Origin: Pseudorhodobacter antarcticus
GTDB taxonomy: Bacteria; Pseudomonadota; Alphaproteobacteria; Rhodobacterales; Rhodobacteraceae
Assembly (NCBI GenBank): GCA_945861995.1
Contig: CAMAWZ010000025.1
Span: 1-14,400, forward strand
Direction of reading: 5' to 3'
Length of the DNA: 14,400 nucleotides
Below the pieces are notes generated by a model. That model saw only the letters and a program-made list of their open reading frames with translations, made no database searches and was not told the DNA's origin. The position numbers and the translations under genes were made by a program. Each line of letters begins with the position of its first letter. Positions within the stretch are counted from its first letter, which is position 1. Of this stretch, positions 1-8,467 are shown piece by piece.

Positions 1-451
1 ACAGCCGCCCCACGATCATTGCATCGGCAATGTCGGTGATTTGCATTTCGTCAAAAGCCAGCAGTTGCACACGGCTGGCGATGTCGGCGGCAACGGGGGC
101 CAGCGCATCATCTGCGCCCGTTTTGCGCACCTGATGCATCGCGTGATGAATTTCCTGCATAAAGGCATGAAAATGCACGCGCCGCTTTGCCGAAATTTCA
201 GTGGCGGCAAAGAACAGATCCATGACCATAGATTTGCCGCGCCCCACCCCGCCCCACAGATACAAACCCTTGGGCGGGGTAGAAGGCTTGCGAAACAGCG
301 CGGTCAGCCCTTTGGGTTTTGCAGTGGCCTGCGCCTCTAACCATGCGCGAATAGGCTCTAGCAGTGCCAAAACAGCCAGTTGCGCCGGGTCGGGCCGTAA
401 TTCGCCCGCCTCGGTTTTGGCATGATGTATCTGGACTAAGGTCTGCCGCAT
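1..451 (-). CDS. zapE: Cell division protein ZapE / AFG1-family ATPase (5' part, runs off left edge)
   Basis: This is the N-terminal 150 residues of an AFG1/ZapE-type P-loop ATPase; the rest lies beyond position 1. Reading the minus strand from ATG at 451 gives an N-terminal helical stretch with the EAGELRPDPAQ segment usual in alphaproteobacterial members. It is followed by the Walker A motif GGVGRGKS (residues 67-74), a conserved RRVHFHAFM stretch (90-98) and Walker B LLAFDEMQ (130-137), then ITDIADAMI. ZapE of E. coli is a Z-ring-associated ATPase, and the mitochondrial homologue AFG1 acts in protein quality control; which role applies here cannot be told. The gene starts 31 bases after the sugar operon's last stop codon in the same direction. 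No Shine-Dalgarno sequence is visible. Instead a perfect hairpin (452-476) abuts the start codon, so the start is less certain than the identity. A TTG at 466 is an alternative in-frame start. Confidence 0.9.
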   Translation of the reverse strand, partial: MRQTLVQIHHAKTEAGELRPDPAQLAVLALLEPIRAWLEAQATAKPKGLTALFRKPSTPPKGLYLWGGVGRGKSMVMDLFFAATEISAKRRVHFHAFMQEIHHAMHQVRKTGADDALAPVAADIASRVQLLAFDEMQITDIADAMIVGRL

Positions 452-476
452 GCCGCTGCATAACAATTGCAGCGGC
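452..476. terminator. Perfect 9-bp hairpin between the operon's last gene and zapE
   Basis: Arms GCCGCTGCA (452-460) and TGCAGCGGC (468-476) are exact reverse complements around a 7-base loop. The hairpin starts 6 bases after the aldehyde dehydrogenase stop codon (minus strand), where a terminator or 3'-end-stabilising stem would be expected. It has no T-tract on the minus strand and ends directly at the zapE ATG (451), so a role in zapE translation is equally possible. The structure is seen directly; its function is inferred. Confidence 0.5.
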
Positions 477-482
477 TTTGGG

Positions 483-1991
483 CTAGAGGCTGCGCAGCGC
501 TTCTGGCAGCAATTCGGGGGGCATATTTTGGTACGACACGGGCCGCAGCCAACGGCGGATAGACAGGGTTCCGACCGATGTTGCCCCAAAATTGGTCGAC
601 GCAGGATAAGGCCCGCCATGCACCATGGCATCGCACACCTCGACGCCTGTCGGGAAGCCATTGGCCAAAACACGACCCGCTTTGCGCGACAGTACGGGCA
701 TCAGGCTTTGCGCCAGTGCCATATCGCCCGCATCCAGATGCAAAGTGCAGGTCAACTGGCCTTGAAGCGCTTGTGCGATCTGCAGCATTTCGGCGGCATC
801 TTTGGCGCGGATCAGCAGGGCCAAGGGGCCAAATACTTCTTCAGCCAAATCTGGGCTTGCCAGCCATTCCGCCCCTGTCACCTGATACAGATATGGGCTG
901 GCGCGGCGGCCATCCTCGGGGCGTTCCAGCACAGGTTTTGCCCCTGCATGGGCCATACGCGCAGCGCCTGCGCGGTAGGCGTCTGCAATGCCGTCAGTCA
1001 GCATTGTTTGCGGCAAAACAGGGTCTAACGCGGCGGTTAGAGCCGAAATAAAGCCGTCTGTCTGTGGCCCGTCACTTACAACGCCAATGCCTGGGTTGGT
1101 GCAAAACTGCCCTGCGCCCATGGTCAGGCTGCCAGCCCATCCTGCGGCAATAGCTGCGCTGCGGGCGGCAAGCGCTTGCGGTAAAATAAACATCGGGTTC
1201 ACGCTGCCAAGTTCGCCAAAGAACGGGATAGGATCGGGCCGCGCGGCGCATAGGTTAAACAATGCGCGACCGCCAGCCAGACTGCCCGTAAACCCAACGG
1301 CACTGATCAGCGGATGCTGTACCAGCGCCTCGCCCACATCACGCCGCCCGCCTTGAACAAGGGAAAACACACCTTTGGGCAGACCCAGTTTTTCAATGGC
1401 CGCATGCACGGCCTGCGCCACGATTTCCGATGTGGCAGGGTGTGCGGAATGACCCTTAACCACCACAGGGCAACCCGCCGCAAGGGCCGAAGCGCTGTCG
1501 CCCCCCATCACCGAAAACGCCAGTGGAAAGTTCGATGCGCCAAACACGCCAACGGGGCCAATAGGCTGTTGAATCATGTGAATATCTGGGCGCGGCAGGG
1601 GCGTGCGATCAGGCAAGGCGGCGTCACGGCGCAAATCCAGATATCCGTCTTTGCGGATATGGCCCGCAAACAGGCGCAACTGGCCCGTGGTGCGGCCACG
1701 CTCGCCCACAAGACGCGCTTCGGGCAGGCCCGTTTCAGCGCTGCCATGGGCGGTAATTGCATCACCGCGCGCATCAATTTGCGCCGCGATTTCTTCCAAA
1801 AACTGGGCCCGAACCTCGCGCGGCAGCGCGCTATAAATCGGAAAGGCGGCTTCGGCAGCGCGCGCGGCTGCATCAACATTGGCAGGCGTGCCAACGGCAA
1901 ATGCAAAGCCTTCGCCGCTGGCAGGCGAAGATATAAACGTATCCTGCCCCGCAACCCACTGCCCCGCAATCAGGTGATGTCCTGTCAGCAT
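483..1991 (-). CDS. 2-oxoglutarate semialdehyde dehydrogenase (aldehyde dehydrogenase, NADP+), last step of pentose oxidation
   Basis: This 502-residue aldehyde dehydrogenase belongs to the KGSADH (2,5-dioxopentanoate dehydrogenase) branch. It is expected to oxidise 2-oxoglutarate semialdehyde to 2-oxoglutarate with NAD(P)+ in the cytosol. Visible family features are the oxyanion asparagine in GASNFP (N154), the cofactor-binding lysine in VVKGHSAHP (K179), the GFTGS turn (233-237), the general base in FGELGS (E260) and the catalytic cysteine in GQFCTNPG (C297). Length and motif order are normal and the gene is intact. The start ATG at 1991 has an AGGA-type ribosome site (TTAGGATAGAAAATG). It lies 33 bases after the upstream dehydrogenase and is the last gene of the operon. 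The substrate assignment rests on subfamily motifs plus the arabinonate dehydratase next door. Other semialdehydes, such as that from sugar acids like glucarate, go through the same enzyme type. Confidence 0.88.
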   Translation of the reverse strand: MLTGHHLIAGQWVAGQDTFISSPASGEGFAFAVGTPANVDAAARAAEAAFPIYSALPREVRAQFLEEIAAQIDARGDAITAHGSAETGLPEARLVGERGRTTGQLRLFAGHIRKDGYLDLRRDAALPDRTPLPRPDIHMIQQPIGPVGVFGASNFPLAFSVMGGDSASALAAGCPVVVKGHSAHPATSEIVAQAVHAAIEKLGLPKGVFSLVQGGRRDVGEALVQHPLISAVGFTGSLAGGRALFNLCAARPDPIPFFGELGSVNPMFILPQALAARSAAIAAGWAGSLTMGAGQFCTNPGIGVVSDGPQTDGFISALTAALDPVLPQTMLTDGIADAYRAGAARMAHAGAKPVLERPEDGRRASPYLYQVTGAEWLASPDLAEEVFGPLALLIRAKDAAEMLQIAQALQGQLTCTLHLDAGDMALAQSLMPVLSRKAGRVLANGFPTGVEVCDAMVHGGPYPASTNFGATSVGTLSIRRWLRPVSYQNMPPELLPEALRSL

Positions 1992-2024
1992 TTTCTATCC
2001 TAACAAAATTTGTGTCTAACATGC

Positions 2025-2942
2025 CTAAAGGTAAAAGGCTTCGGTCTGAATACGGATGCCAAGGGTCAATGCATCGGCGACATGGATCATCGGGGCAAGA
2101 TCAACATCGCTGGCACCTGTTTTCACCAGTTTTGCCATGCGGGCATACAGGGCGGGGTATTCACCCATGATCGAATTTTTCCCCGCCTGAACCTTACCAT
2201 CAATCTCCAGCACATTGCCGCCCATGCGCAAATAAAGCTGCCCCTTGGGCGTATCGATAGCAATATCCCAAGTTTGCGGGCCTTCCTGCCGCCAGTCAAA
2301 ATCGGCGCTGACATTGCCTGAAAAGGTTAAGCTTGCGGCGATGGGCGTTTGGCAATTGCTTGGAAAGGTCAGTTCCGCCGCCCGCACATGCACAGGGCGC
2401 GGCAGGATTTCCGTTAGGATCGACAGGGCGTTGATGCCAGGGTCAAACACACCCATGCCGCCCGCCTGAAACACCCAATCCTGCCCCGGATGCCATTTGC
2501 GCACATCCTCGCGCCATGTGATAAGCGCGCGGGTGATGGTGGTATCTGCCAGCCATGCCTTGGCGGGGGCCACAGCATGGGCCATGCGCGAATGCCAAGT
2601 GGCAAACAGGGTTAGACCCTTGTCCTGCGCCAACTGTTCCAGCGCGTAAACCTCGGCCAAGCTGGCGCCGGGGGGTTTTTCCAACATCACATTGCGCCCC
2701 GCCATCAGCGCGGCATGGGCGTAATCAAAGCGGGGAGCGGGCGGCATACACAGGGAAACTGTGCCAATATCGGGGTTTTTGGCCAGCATATCGGCAAAAT
2801 CGGTATAGCTTTGCACGCCCGCCACGGTGCCACTGCGCGACACAGTGGCGGCCAGTTCCCAATCGGGGCTGGCGGCAAGGGCGGGCACATGCTGATCTAG
2901 GGCGATCTTGCCGATGCCTATCAATGCGATCAAGCGCGGCAT
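2025..2942 (-). CDS. L-arabinose / D-galactose 1-dehydrogenase (Gfo/Idh/MocA family)
   Basis: This 305-residue oxidoreductase has an N-terminal Rossmann motif GIGKIA (9-14), VMLEKPPGA with the catalytic-type lysine K89 (EKPPG), and VFDPGINALS with D167 and N171. It also has a WREDVRKWHPGQDW stretch (143-156). These match the NAD(P)-dependent L-arabinose 1-dehydrogenase AraA of Azospirillum brasilense and pseudomonad D-galactose dehydrogenase, as I recall those sequences. The enzyme oxidises the sugar's C1 to the aldonolactone. The start ATG at 2942 shares its A with the stop codon (TGATG) of the dehydratase upstream, implying translational coupling. The frame stays open for 46 codons further upstream, but that extension would lie inside the dehydratase and lacks the family's sequence. 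L-arabinose is favoured as substrate from the dehydratase beside it; galactose and fucose stereochemistry is similar and may also be accepted. Confidence 0.87.
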   Translation of the reverse strand: MPRLIALIGIGKIALDQHVPALAASPDWELAATVSRSGTVAGVQSYTDFADMLAKNPDIGTVSLCMPPAPRFDYAHAALMAGRNVMLEKPPGASLAEVYALEQLAQDKGLTLFATWHSRMAHAVAPAKAWLADTTITRALITWREDVRKWHPGQDWVFQAGGMGVFDPGINALSILTEILPRPVHVRAAELTFPSNCQTPIAASLTFSGNVSADFDWRQEGPQTWDIAIDTPKGQLYLRMGGNVLEIDGKVQAGKNSIMGEYPALYARMAKLVKTGASDVDLAPMIHVADALTLGIRIQTEAFYL

Positions 2943-4684
2943 CAGTGCGAATCCTTGCCCACAGCGTTGCCACGGCTGCCATTTAGAAAATCTAAATCCG
3001 CGCCCGTATCGGCGCCTTGCACATGGCGGTGGTGCAGCATCGCATAGCCCGATGCTGGGCCTGCATCGCGCGGTTGCCATTTGGCCAGACGCGCGGCGAG
3101 TTCGGCATCGGAAATATCTAAGTGAAGGCGGCGGTTTGGCACATCAAGCTCGATCATATCACCGTTTTGCACCACGGCCAGCGGGCCGCCCGCCGCCGCT
3201 TCGGGCGAGGTGTGCAGGCACACTGTGCCAAAGGCCGTGCCCGACATACGCGCATCCGAAATGCGCACCATATCGGTGATACCCTTGCGCAGCACTTTGG
3301 GCGGCAGTCCCATATTGCCCACCTCTGCCATGCCGGGATAGCCCTTTGGCTCGCAGTTTTTCAGCACCATGACGCAGGTTTCGTCAATATCCAAAGCCTC
3401 GTCGTTGATCTTGGCTTTGTAATCCTCGATGTCTTCAAACACGACCGCCCGCCCGCGATGCACCATCAGGGACGGTGTCGCGGCAGAGGGTTTCAGCACT
3501 GCGCCCTTGGGGGCCAAATTGCCCTTTAGCACCACGATACCGCCCGATTTGGTCAGCGCCTTATCGGTGGGCAAAATCACCTCTTCATTGTGGTTTTGCA
3601 CATCTTTGACCTGATCCCAAATCGTCTCACCCGACACGGTCAGCGCGTCTTTGTGCAGCAGCCCACCTTCGCCAAGGCGTTTGATGACCACGGGCAGACC
3701 GCCTGCATAGAAAAACTCTTCCATCAGGTATTTGCCCGAAGGCATCAGGTTGACAATTGTCGGCACATCGCGCCCGCAGCGATCCCAATCGTCCAGCGTC
3801 AGATCAATGCCCGCGCGGCCCGCCATGGCCAGCAGGTGGATCACGGCGTTGGTGCTGCCGCCAATGGCGGCATTGGTGCGGATTGCGTTTTCGAACGCTT
3901 GCTTGGTCATCACATCGGATGGTTTCAGATCATCCTTGACCATCTGCACAATGCGCCGCCCCGTCAGCTGCGCCATCACGCGGCGGCGGCTGTCTACGGC
4001 GGGAATGGCCGCATTGCCCGATAGGGCCATGCCCAGCGCTTCGGCCATAGAGGCCATCGTGCTGGCAGTGCCCATGGTGTTGCACGACCCGGGACTGCGC
4101 GACATGGATGCCTCAGCCTCGACAAATTCTTCGCGCGACATCGTGCCAGCGGCGACCGCTGCGGAAAACTTCCACAAATGCGTGCCGCTGCCGACACGTT
4201 CATTTTTGTAATAGCCGTTCAGCATCGGCCCGCCTGTCACCACGATTGACGGAATATCGGTACTGGCCGCCGCCATCAGCAGGCTGGGGGTGGTTTTATC
4301 GCAGCCCACCAGCAAAACGCAGCCATCCATCGGTTGGCTGCGCATCGCCTCTTCCACCTGCATTGCCGCCAAATTGCGGAACATCATCGCCGTGGGGCGA
4401 AACGCTGACTCGGATACGGAAAACACAGGCACTTCCACGGGGAAACCGCCCGCCTCGTAAATGCCGTGTTTCACCCGCTGCGCAAGATCGTTCAGATGCG
4501 CGTTGCAGGGGGTTAGCTCTGACCATGTGTTCAAAATGCCAATCACAGGGCGGCCATCGAACAAATCGGGCGGAAAGCACTGATTTTTCATCCAGCCGCG
4601 ATGATAGATCGCGTCTTTGGTCGTGCCGCCGAACCATTCTTGCGAACGCAGCTTGCGGGGCCATGGGGCGGGTTTGAAAGTCAT
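2942..4684 (-). CDS. L-arabinonate dehydratase (IlvD/EDD family, [2Fe-2S])
   Basis: This 580-residue dehydratase belongs to the IlvD/Edd sugar-acid branch and removes water from L-arabinonate to give 2-keto-3-deoxy-L-arabinonate. Three cysteines sit where the [2Fe-2S] ligands are expected: C60 (SELTPCN), C128 (VGCDKTTP) and C201 (SPGSCNTMG). K130 in the CDKTTP motif corresponds to the carbamylated Mg-binding lysine. S481 (SDARMSGTAFG) corresponds to the catalytic serine. All are offset by +1 from the numbering I recall for the structurally solved Rhizobium leguminosarum arabinonate dehydratase (C59, C127, C200, S480). The start ATG at 4684 follows a GAGGA ribosome site that overlaps the stop of the gene upstream. 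The stop overlaps the next gene's ATG by one base. Related enzymes act on xylonate, fuconate or galactonate, so stereo-specificity is inferred from family and neighbours. Confidence 0.9.
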   Translation of the reverse strand: MTFKPAPWPRKLRSQEWFGGTTKDAIYHRGWMKNQCFPPDLFDGRPVIGILNTWSELTPCNAHLNDLAQRVKHGIYEAGGFPVEVPVFSVSESAFRPTAMMFRNLAAMQVEEAMRSQPMDGCVLLVGCDKTTPSLLMAAASTDIPSIVVTGGPMLNGYYKNERVGSGTHLWKFSAAVAAGTMSREEFVEAEASMSRSPGSCNTMGTASTMASMAEALGMALSGNAAIPAVDSRRRVMAQLTGRRIVQMVKDDLKPSDVMTKQAFENAIRTNAAIGGSTNAVIHLLAMAGRAGIDLTLDDWDRCGRDVPTIVNLMPSGKYLMEEFFYAGGLPVVIKRLGEGGLLHKDALTVSGETIWDQVKDVQNHNEEVILPTDKALTKSGGIVVLKGNLAPKGAVLKPSAATPSLMVHRGRAVVFEDIEDYKAKINDEALDIDETCVMVLKNCEPKGYPGMAEVGNMGLPPKVLRKGITDMVRISDARMSGTAFGTVCLHTSPEAAAGGPLAVVQNGDMIELDVPNRRLHLDISDAELAARLAKWQPRDAGPASGYAMLHHRHVQGADTGADLDFLNGSRGNAVGKDSH

Positions 4685-4691
4685 GTCATCC

Positions 4692-5678
4692 TCACAAAGC
4701 GGTTATGGAAATCATGCCAAGATCGATATCTTGACCTAAAGGATTGCGCAGGGGCAGGCCCAATTGCGGCGCATCAATTTCAAAAACATCGCCTGTCTGC
4801 GTGGCAAAATTATCAGCAAAAGACAGGGTTGCGGTGCCAAACATATGCACATGCAGATCACCAGGCCGGCGGAACACGTCATATTTGAAATGGTGGTGTT
4901 CCAAATTGGCAAAGCTGTGCGACATATTGGCTGCGCCCGACAGAAACGGCTTTTCCCAAACAATTTGACCATCGCGCAAAATGCGGCTTGTCCCGCGAAT
5001 ATCATCGGGCAGATCGCCGATCAGAATTTCGGGGCCAAAGCTGGCGGGCCGCAGTTTGGAATGGGCAAGGTATAGGTAATTGATCCGTTCGGTAACATGA
5101 TCGGAAAACTCGTTCGCGACCGACCAGCCAATGCGGCGCGGGTTGCCTGCGCCATCAATCAGATAAATGCCCGCAATTTCGGGTTCTTCCCCGCCATCCA
5201 GCGCAAAGGCGGGGGCGTTCAGCGGGGCGTTTGGGGCCACGGCGTTGTGGCCGTTACCCTTATAAAACCATTCAGGCTGCACGCCGATTGTGCCCGCATC
5301 TGGTTTGCCATCGGCCAAACCCATCTGAAACATCTTCATCGAATCAGACAGGTCTGCGCCCTGCAATTTGGTGTGCATCGCATCACGGGCAGCGGCCGAA
5401 CCCAAATGGGTAAGCCCCGTGCCCGTTAGGTGCATATGGGCAAGGTCGGGGTGGGTTATGGGCAGCGCCATGCGCCCAGCGGCGGCCAAAGCGGGCAGGT
5501 TCACCGCTGCGCCAAGCCCGCGCGCCATGATAACATCGCGCAACCCGCGCCCGCTTTGCGCCGCCTCAACCGCAAGGGCATAGCTGCTGGCTGCACCATT
5601 CACCAAGGCCGCCTCGCCGCCATCGCGCACGACAACAGCGATCTGGCCAGCTTCGTCTAAGATTTGGCTGATAAACAT
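4692..5678 (-). CDS. araD1: GguC / AraD1 family protein (FAH-fold), probable 2-keto-3-deoxy-L-arabinonate dehydratase
   Basis: This 328-residue cytosolic protein of the fumarylacetoacetate hydrolase superfamily is recognised as GguC, the gene that follows gguAB in Agrobacterium. Seen in the sequence are HLTGTGLTHLGSA (83-95), an acidic EEPEIAG cluster (164-170) of the sort that binds the divalent metal in FAH enzymes, and ANEFSDH (188-194) with a further candidate metal ligand D193. A conserved YLAHSKLRPASFGPE segment follows (203-217). Its position between the transporter and the dehydratase, and the lack of any DapA-like gene in the operon, suggest it converts 2-keto-3-deoxy-L-arabinonate to 2-oxoglutarate semialdehyde, the step given to AraD1 in comparative reconstructions. 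The family assignment is firm; the reaction is inferred. It ends 7 bases before the dehydratase start and begins 6 bases after gguB. Confidence 0.85.
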   Translation of the reverse strand: MFISQILDEAGQIAVVVRDGGEAALVNGAASSYALAVEAAQSGRGLRDVIMARGLGAAVNLPALAAAGRMALPITHPDLAHMHLTGTGLTHLGSAAARDAMHTKLQGADLSDSMKMFQMGLADGKPDAGTIGVQPEWFYKGNGHNAVAPNAPLNAPAFALDGGEEPEIAGIYLIDGAGNPRRIGWSVANEFSDHVTERINYLYLAHSKLRPASFGPEILIGDLPDDIRGTSRILRDGQIVWEKPFLSGAANMSHSFANLEHHHFKYDVFRRPGDLHVHMFGTATLSFADNFATQTGDVFEIDAPQLGLPLRNPLGQDIDLGMISITAL

Positions 5679-5684
5679 GATGCC

Positions 5685-6863
5685 CTACTTATTTTTGTTG
5701 TAAACGTCGAAGATCACAGCGGCCAGCAAGACCAGCCCTTTGATGACCTGTTGGTAATCAATACCTATGCCCAAAATCGACATACCATTGTTCATAACGC
5801 CCATAATAAGGGCGCCCACCACAACACCGATAATCTTACCCACGCCGCCCGACATGGACGCGCCGCCGATAAACACCGCCGCAATCACATCAAGTTCAAA
5901 CCCGCCGCCCGCCTTGGGCGTGGCCGAATTCAGCCGCGCGGCCACAATCATGCCCGCCAGCGCCGCCAAAACGCCCATATTCACAAAGGTCAAAAATACC
6001 AAACGATCGGTCTTGATCCCCGACAGTTTGGCCGCCTTTTCATTGCCGCCCAGCGCGTAAATTCGCCGCCCCATAACGGTGTTTTCTGTGAAAAACGCAT
6101 AAACAATCGTCAGGATCGACAGCACGATCACCACATTGGGCAGCCCGCGAAATGTGGCCAGTTTGTAGCCCACAAAAATCAAAGCGGCCGCGACGATCAG
6201 GTTGCGGATGGCAAACATGATCATCGGTTCGGGGGCGATGCCAAAGGTGACATCGCTTTTGCGCGCGCGCCAACTGATAAAAATGATGACAAGCGCGGCC
6301 AAAACCACAATGGCCAGCGCTGTCATATTCGGTTTATCCACGCCAAACACATCGGGAATGAAACCCGTGGACAGCGACTGAAAGCTTTTTGGGAAGGGGC
6401 CAATGTTTTGCCCGTTCAACAGCCACAGCGTTAGGCCGCGAAACACCAGCATCCCCGCCAAGGTGACAATAAACGATGGGATGCGCCAGTAGGCAATCCA
6501 GTACCCCTGCGCCGCGCCAATCAGCATTCCCACAAACAAGACGGCGGGAATAACCACATAAACGGGCAGGCCCATATTCACCGTCAGCACGGCGGCCACA
6601 GCGCCTGTAAAGCCCACGACACTGCCAATAGACAGATCGATATGGCCCGCGACGATAACCAGCAGCATACCCAGCGCCATGATGATGACGTAAGAATTTT
6701 GCAAGAAAAGGTTGGTGATGTTTTGCGCCGATAGAAAATCTACCCCCAGCGTCAGTTGAACCACCACTGTAAAGAACAGCACAATGGCCACCAGCGCCAT
6801 CAACATGCCATTCTCGCGCAAATGCGCGCCCAGACGCGCGGTCATATCTTGATCCTGTGCCAT
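5685..6863 (-). CDS. gguB: Multiple-sugar ABC transporter permease GguB
   Basis: This 392-residue, very hydrophobic inner-membrane permease belongs to the ribose/xylose/galactose (XylH, BPD_transp_2) class. About ten membrane segments can be read, including residues 20-42, 56-76, 100-124, 130-150, 183-203, 222-240, 246-263, 290-312 and a final pair after 325. The cytoplasmic loop GRRIYALGGNEKAAKLSGI (near 267-285) is the typical contact region for the ATPase in this family. It forms the membrane channel with GguA and receives sugar from ChvE. Its ATG at 6863 abuts the gguA stop codon directly (TAAATG), so translation is very likely coupled. No truncation or frameshift is seen. The long middle segment (around 165-240) with an extra hydrophobic stretch fits XylH-like permeases rather than the shorter RbsC type. 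Confidence 0.92.
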   Translation of the reverse strand: MAQDQDMTARLGAHLRENGMLMALVAIVLFFTVVVQLTLGVDFLSAQNITNLFLQNSYVIIMALGMLLVIVAGHIDLSIGSVVGFTGAVAAVLTVNMGLPVYVVIPAVLFVGMLIGAAQGYWIAYWRIPSFIVTLAGMLVFRGLTLWLLNGQNIGPFPKSFQSLSTGFIPDVFGVDKPNMTALAIVVLAALVIIFISWRARKSDVTFGIAPEPMIMFAIRNLIVAAALIFVGYKLATFRGLPNVVIVLSILTIVYAFFTENTVMGRRIYALGGNEKAAKLSGIKTDRLVFLTFVNMGVLAALAGMIVAARLNSATPKAGGGFELDVIAAVFIGGASMSGGVGKIIGVVVGALIMGVMNNGMSILGIGIDYQQVIKGLVLLAAVIFDVYNKNK

Positions 6864-8453
6864 TTACGCGGCCCTTCCCTTGGTTTTGCGGCCGTTTTCA
6901 CCACCGTTTTTGGTCTGCGTTTCTTTGCCCGTCAGGATCAGGGCCATGATCTTTTCTTGGCTGGCCTCGGCGCGGGTCAATTCCCCCACAATCGCGCCTT
7001 CATTCATCACATAGATGCGGTCGCACATGCCCAACAGTTCGGGCATTTCAGACGAGATCATCAAAACTCCGCGCCCCTGATCTGCCAAATCGTTCATAAT
7101 TGAATAGATTTCAAACTTTGCGCCAACATCAATGCCGCGCGTCGGCTCGTCCAAAATCAACACTTGCGGATCGGTGAACAGCCATTTGGAAAGCACCACC
7201 TTTTGCTGATTGCCGCCCGAAAGATTGACCACCTTTTGAAATACAGAAGGGGTGCGAATGGCCAGTTGGTCGCGGTAGCTGTCCGCCACCTGCGTCTCGC
7301 GCCGCGCATCCAAAACGCCGCGCGTGGAAACACCTTCCAGATTGGCAAGGCTGATATTGCGCACAATTGGTTCTTCCAACACCAGCCCCAGCGATTTGCG
7401 GTCTTCGGTCACATAGGACAGGCCCGCTGCAATGGCCGATGACACGGTGCTGCAATCTACCGCGCGCCCCGCCATTTTGACCTGGCCCGAAATATTCTTA
7501 CCATAACTGCGGCCAAACAGGCTCATCGCCAGTTCCGTGCGGCCCGTGCCCATCAGGCCCGGAATGCCCACAATCTCGCCGCGCCGCACATTCAACGCCA
7601 CATTCTTAATCATCTGCCGCCCCGCCTGTTCGGGGTGCCAGACGTTCCAATCTTGCACTTCTAGCAGCACTTCGCCCACGTTTGATGTGCGTGCGGGATA
7701 GCGGTTGGCCATATCGCGGCCCACCATATCGCGGATGATGCGGTCTTCGGTGATGTCGGCCTTATCCAATGTTGAAATAGACGCCCCATCGCGGATAACT
7801 GTAACACGATCTGCCACGCGATTGATTTCGTTCAGTTTATGCGAAATGATGATCGAGGTGACGCCCTGCGCCTTTAACTCGAGCAGCAAATCCAGCAGCT
7901 TTTGGCTGTCATTTTCCTGCAAGGCGGCGGTGGGTTCGTCCAAAATCAAAAGGCGCACGTTTTTCGCCAGCGCCTTGGCAATTTCGATCAGTTGCTGTTT
8001 GCCAACGCCCAGCTTTTCCACCTTGGTGGTGGGGGCATCGGTTAGCCCCACTTTTGCCAGCAATCGTTCGGTTTTTTGGAATGTTTCGGGCCAAGAAATG
8101 ACACCGCGTCCAAGACTGCTTTTGCCAGCCACTTCGTTGCCCAAAAACAGGTTTTCAGCAATCGACAGCAGCGGCACCAGCGCCAGTTCTTGGTGAATGA
8201 TGATAATGCCCTTGGCTTCCGAATCGCGGATGGATCGGTTGGCAAGAACAGCGCCATCGTAAATGATTTCGCCGTCATAGCTGCCGTGCGGATAGATGCC
8301 CGACAGCACCTTCATCAGGGTGGATTTGCCCGCGCCGTTTTCGCCGCAAATGGCGTGAATTTCGCCCTCTTCGACAGTAAGGGTCACGTTATCCAGCGCG
8401 CGAACACCTGGGAAGACCTTGGTGATCCCCCGCATTTCTAGCAAAGCAGCCAT
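6864..8453 (-). CDS. gguA: Multiple-sugar ABC transporter ATP-binding protein GguA
   Basis: This 529-residue protein has two fused ABC ATPase domains, as in XylG, MglA and RbsA. The N-terminal domain has Walker A GENGAGKST (37-45), a degenerate signature KLGVGKQQ (147-154) and Walker B LLILDEP (168-174). The C-terminal domain has the usual degenerate Walker A GLMGTGRTE (299-307), a good signature LSGGNQQK (411-418) and Walker B VLILDEP (431-437). It powers sugar import through GguB. The ATG at 8453 is chosen because GGGGGGA lies 3 bases before it and homologues begin at this LEMRGITK segment. A TTG four codons upstream (8465) would start inside the ribosome site. The gene sits 61 bases after chvE, with a hairpin in the gap, and directly abuts gguB. 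The last 15 or so residues are a Lys/Gly/Asn-rich polar tail. Confidence 0.93.
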   Translation of the reverse strand: MAALLEMRGITKVFPGVRALDNVTLTVEEGEIHAICGENGAGKSTLMKVLSGIYPHGSYDGEIIYDGAVLANRSIRDSEAKGIIIIHQELALVPLLSIAENLFLGNEVAGKSSLGRGVISWPETFQKTERLLAKVGLTDAPTTKVEKLGVGKQQLIEIAKALAKNVRLLILDEPTAALQENDSQKLLDLLLELKAQGVTSIIISHKLNEINRVADRVTVIRDGASISTLDKADITEDRIIRDMVGRDMANRYPARTSNVGEVLLEVQDWNVWHPEQAGRQMIKNVALNVRRGEIVGIPGLMGTGRTELAMSLFGRSYGKNISGQVKMAGRAVDCSTVSSAIAAGLSYVTEDRKSLGLVLEEPIVRNISLANLEGVSTRGVLDARRETQVADSYRDQLAIRTPSVFQKVVNLSGGNQQKVVLSKWLFTDPQVLILDEPTRGIDVGAKFEIYSIMNDLADQGRGVLMISSEMPELLGMCDRIYVMNEGAIVGELTRAEASQEKIMALILTGKETQTKNGGENGRKTKGRAA

Positions 8454-8456
8454 GTT

Positions 8457-8463
8457 TCCCCCC
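8457..8463 (-). promoter_or_regulatory. Ribosome binding site of gguA
   Basis: The minus strand reads GGGGGGA, then AAC, then ATG. This purine block decides for the ATG at 8453 over the in-frame TTG at 8465. It lies 4 bases beyond the end of the chvE-gguA hairpin, so the hairpin may affect ribosome access. Confidence 0.55.
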
Positions 8464-8467
8464 AAAA

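Noticed and set aside
198..461. Minus-strand 87-codon frame starting at 461
   Set aside because: It overlaps zapE in another frame; only the frame starting at 451 gives Walker A and Walker B motifs.
450..2003. Plus-strand open frames at 450-1028 and 1314-2003 opposite the aldehyde dehydrogenase
   Set aside because: They lack any recognisable motif and sit over a gene whose catalytic residues are all in place on the other strand.
2943..3080. 46-codon upstream extension of the sugar 1-dehydrogenase
   Set aside because: It would overlap the dehydratase and shows no similarity to the family. The TGATG junction at 2940-2944 gives the normal N-terminus just before the Rossmann motif.
5664..6434. 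A 256-codon open frame on the plus strand opposite gguB and the gguC start
   Set aside because: Its translation is rich in His, Arg, Gln and Asn with no domain, and it lies fully antisense to a permease with clear family identity. It is an open frame produced by the codon bias of the minus-strand gene.
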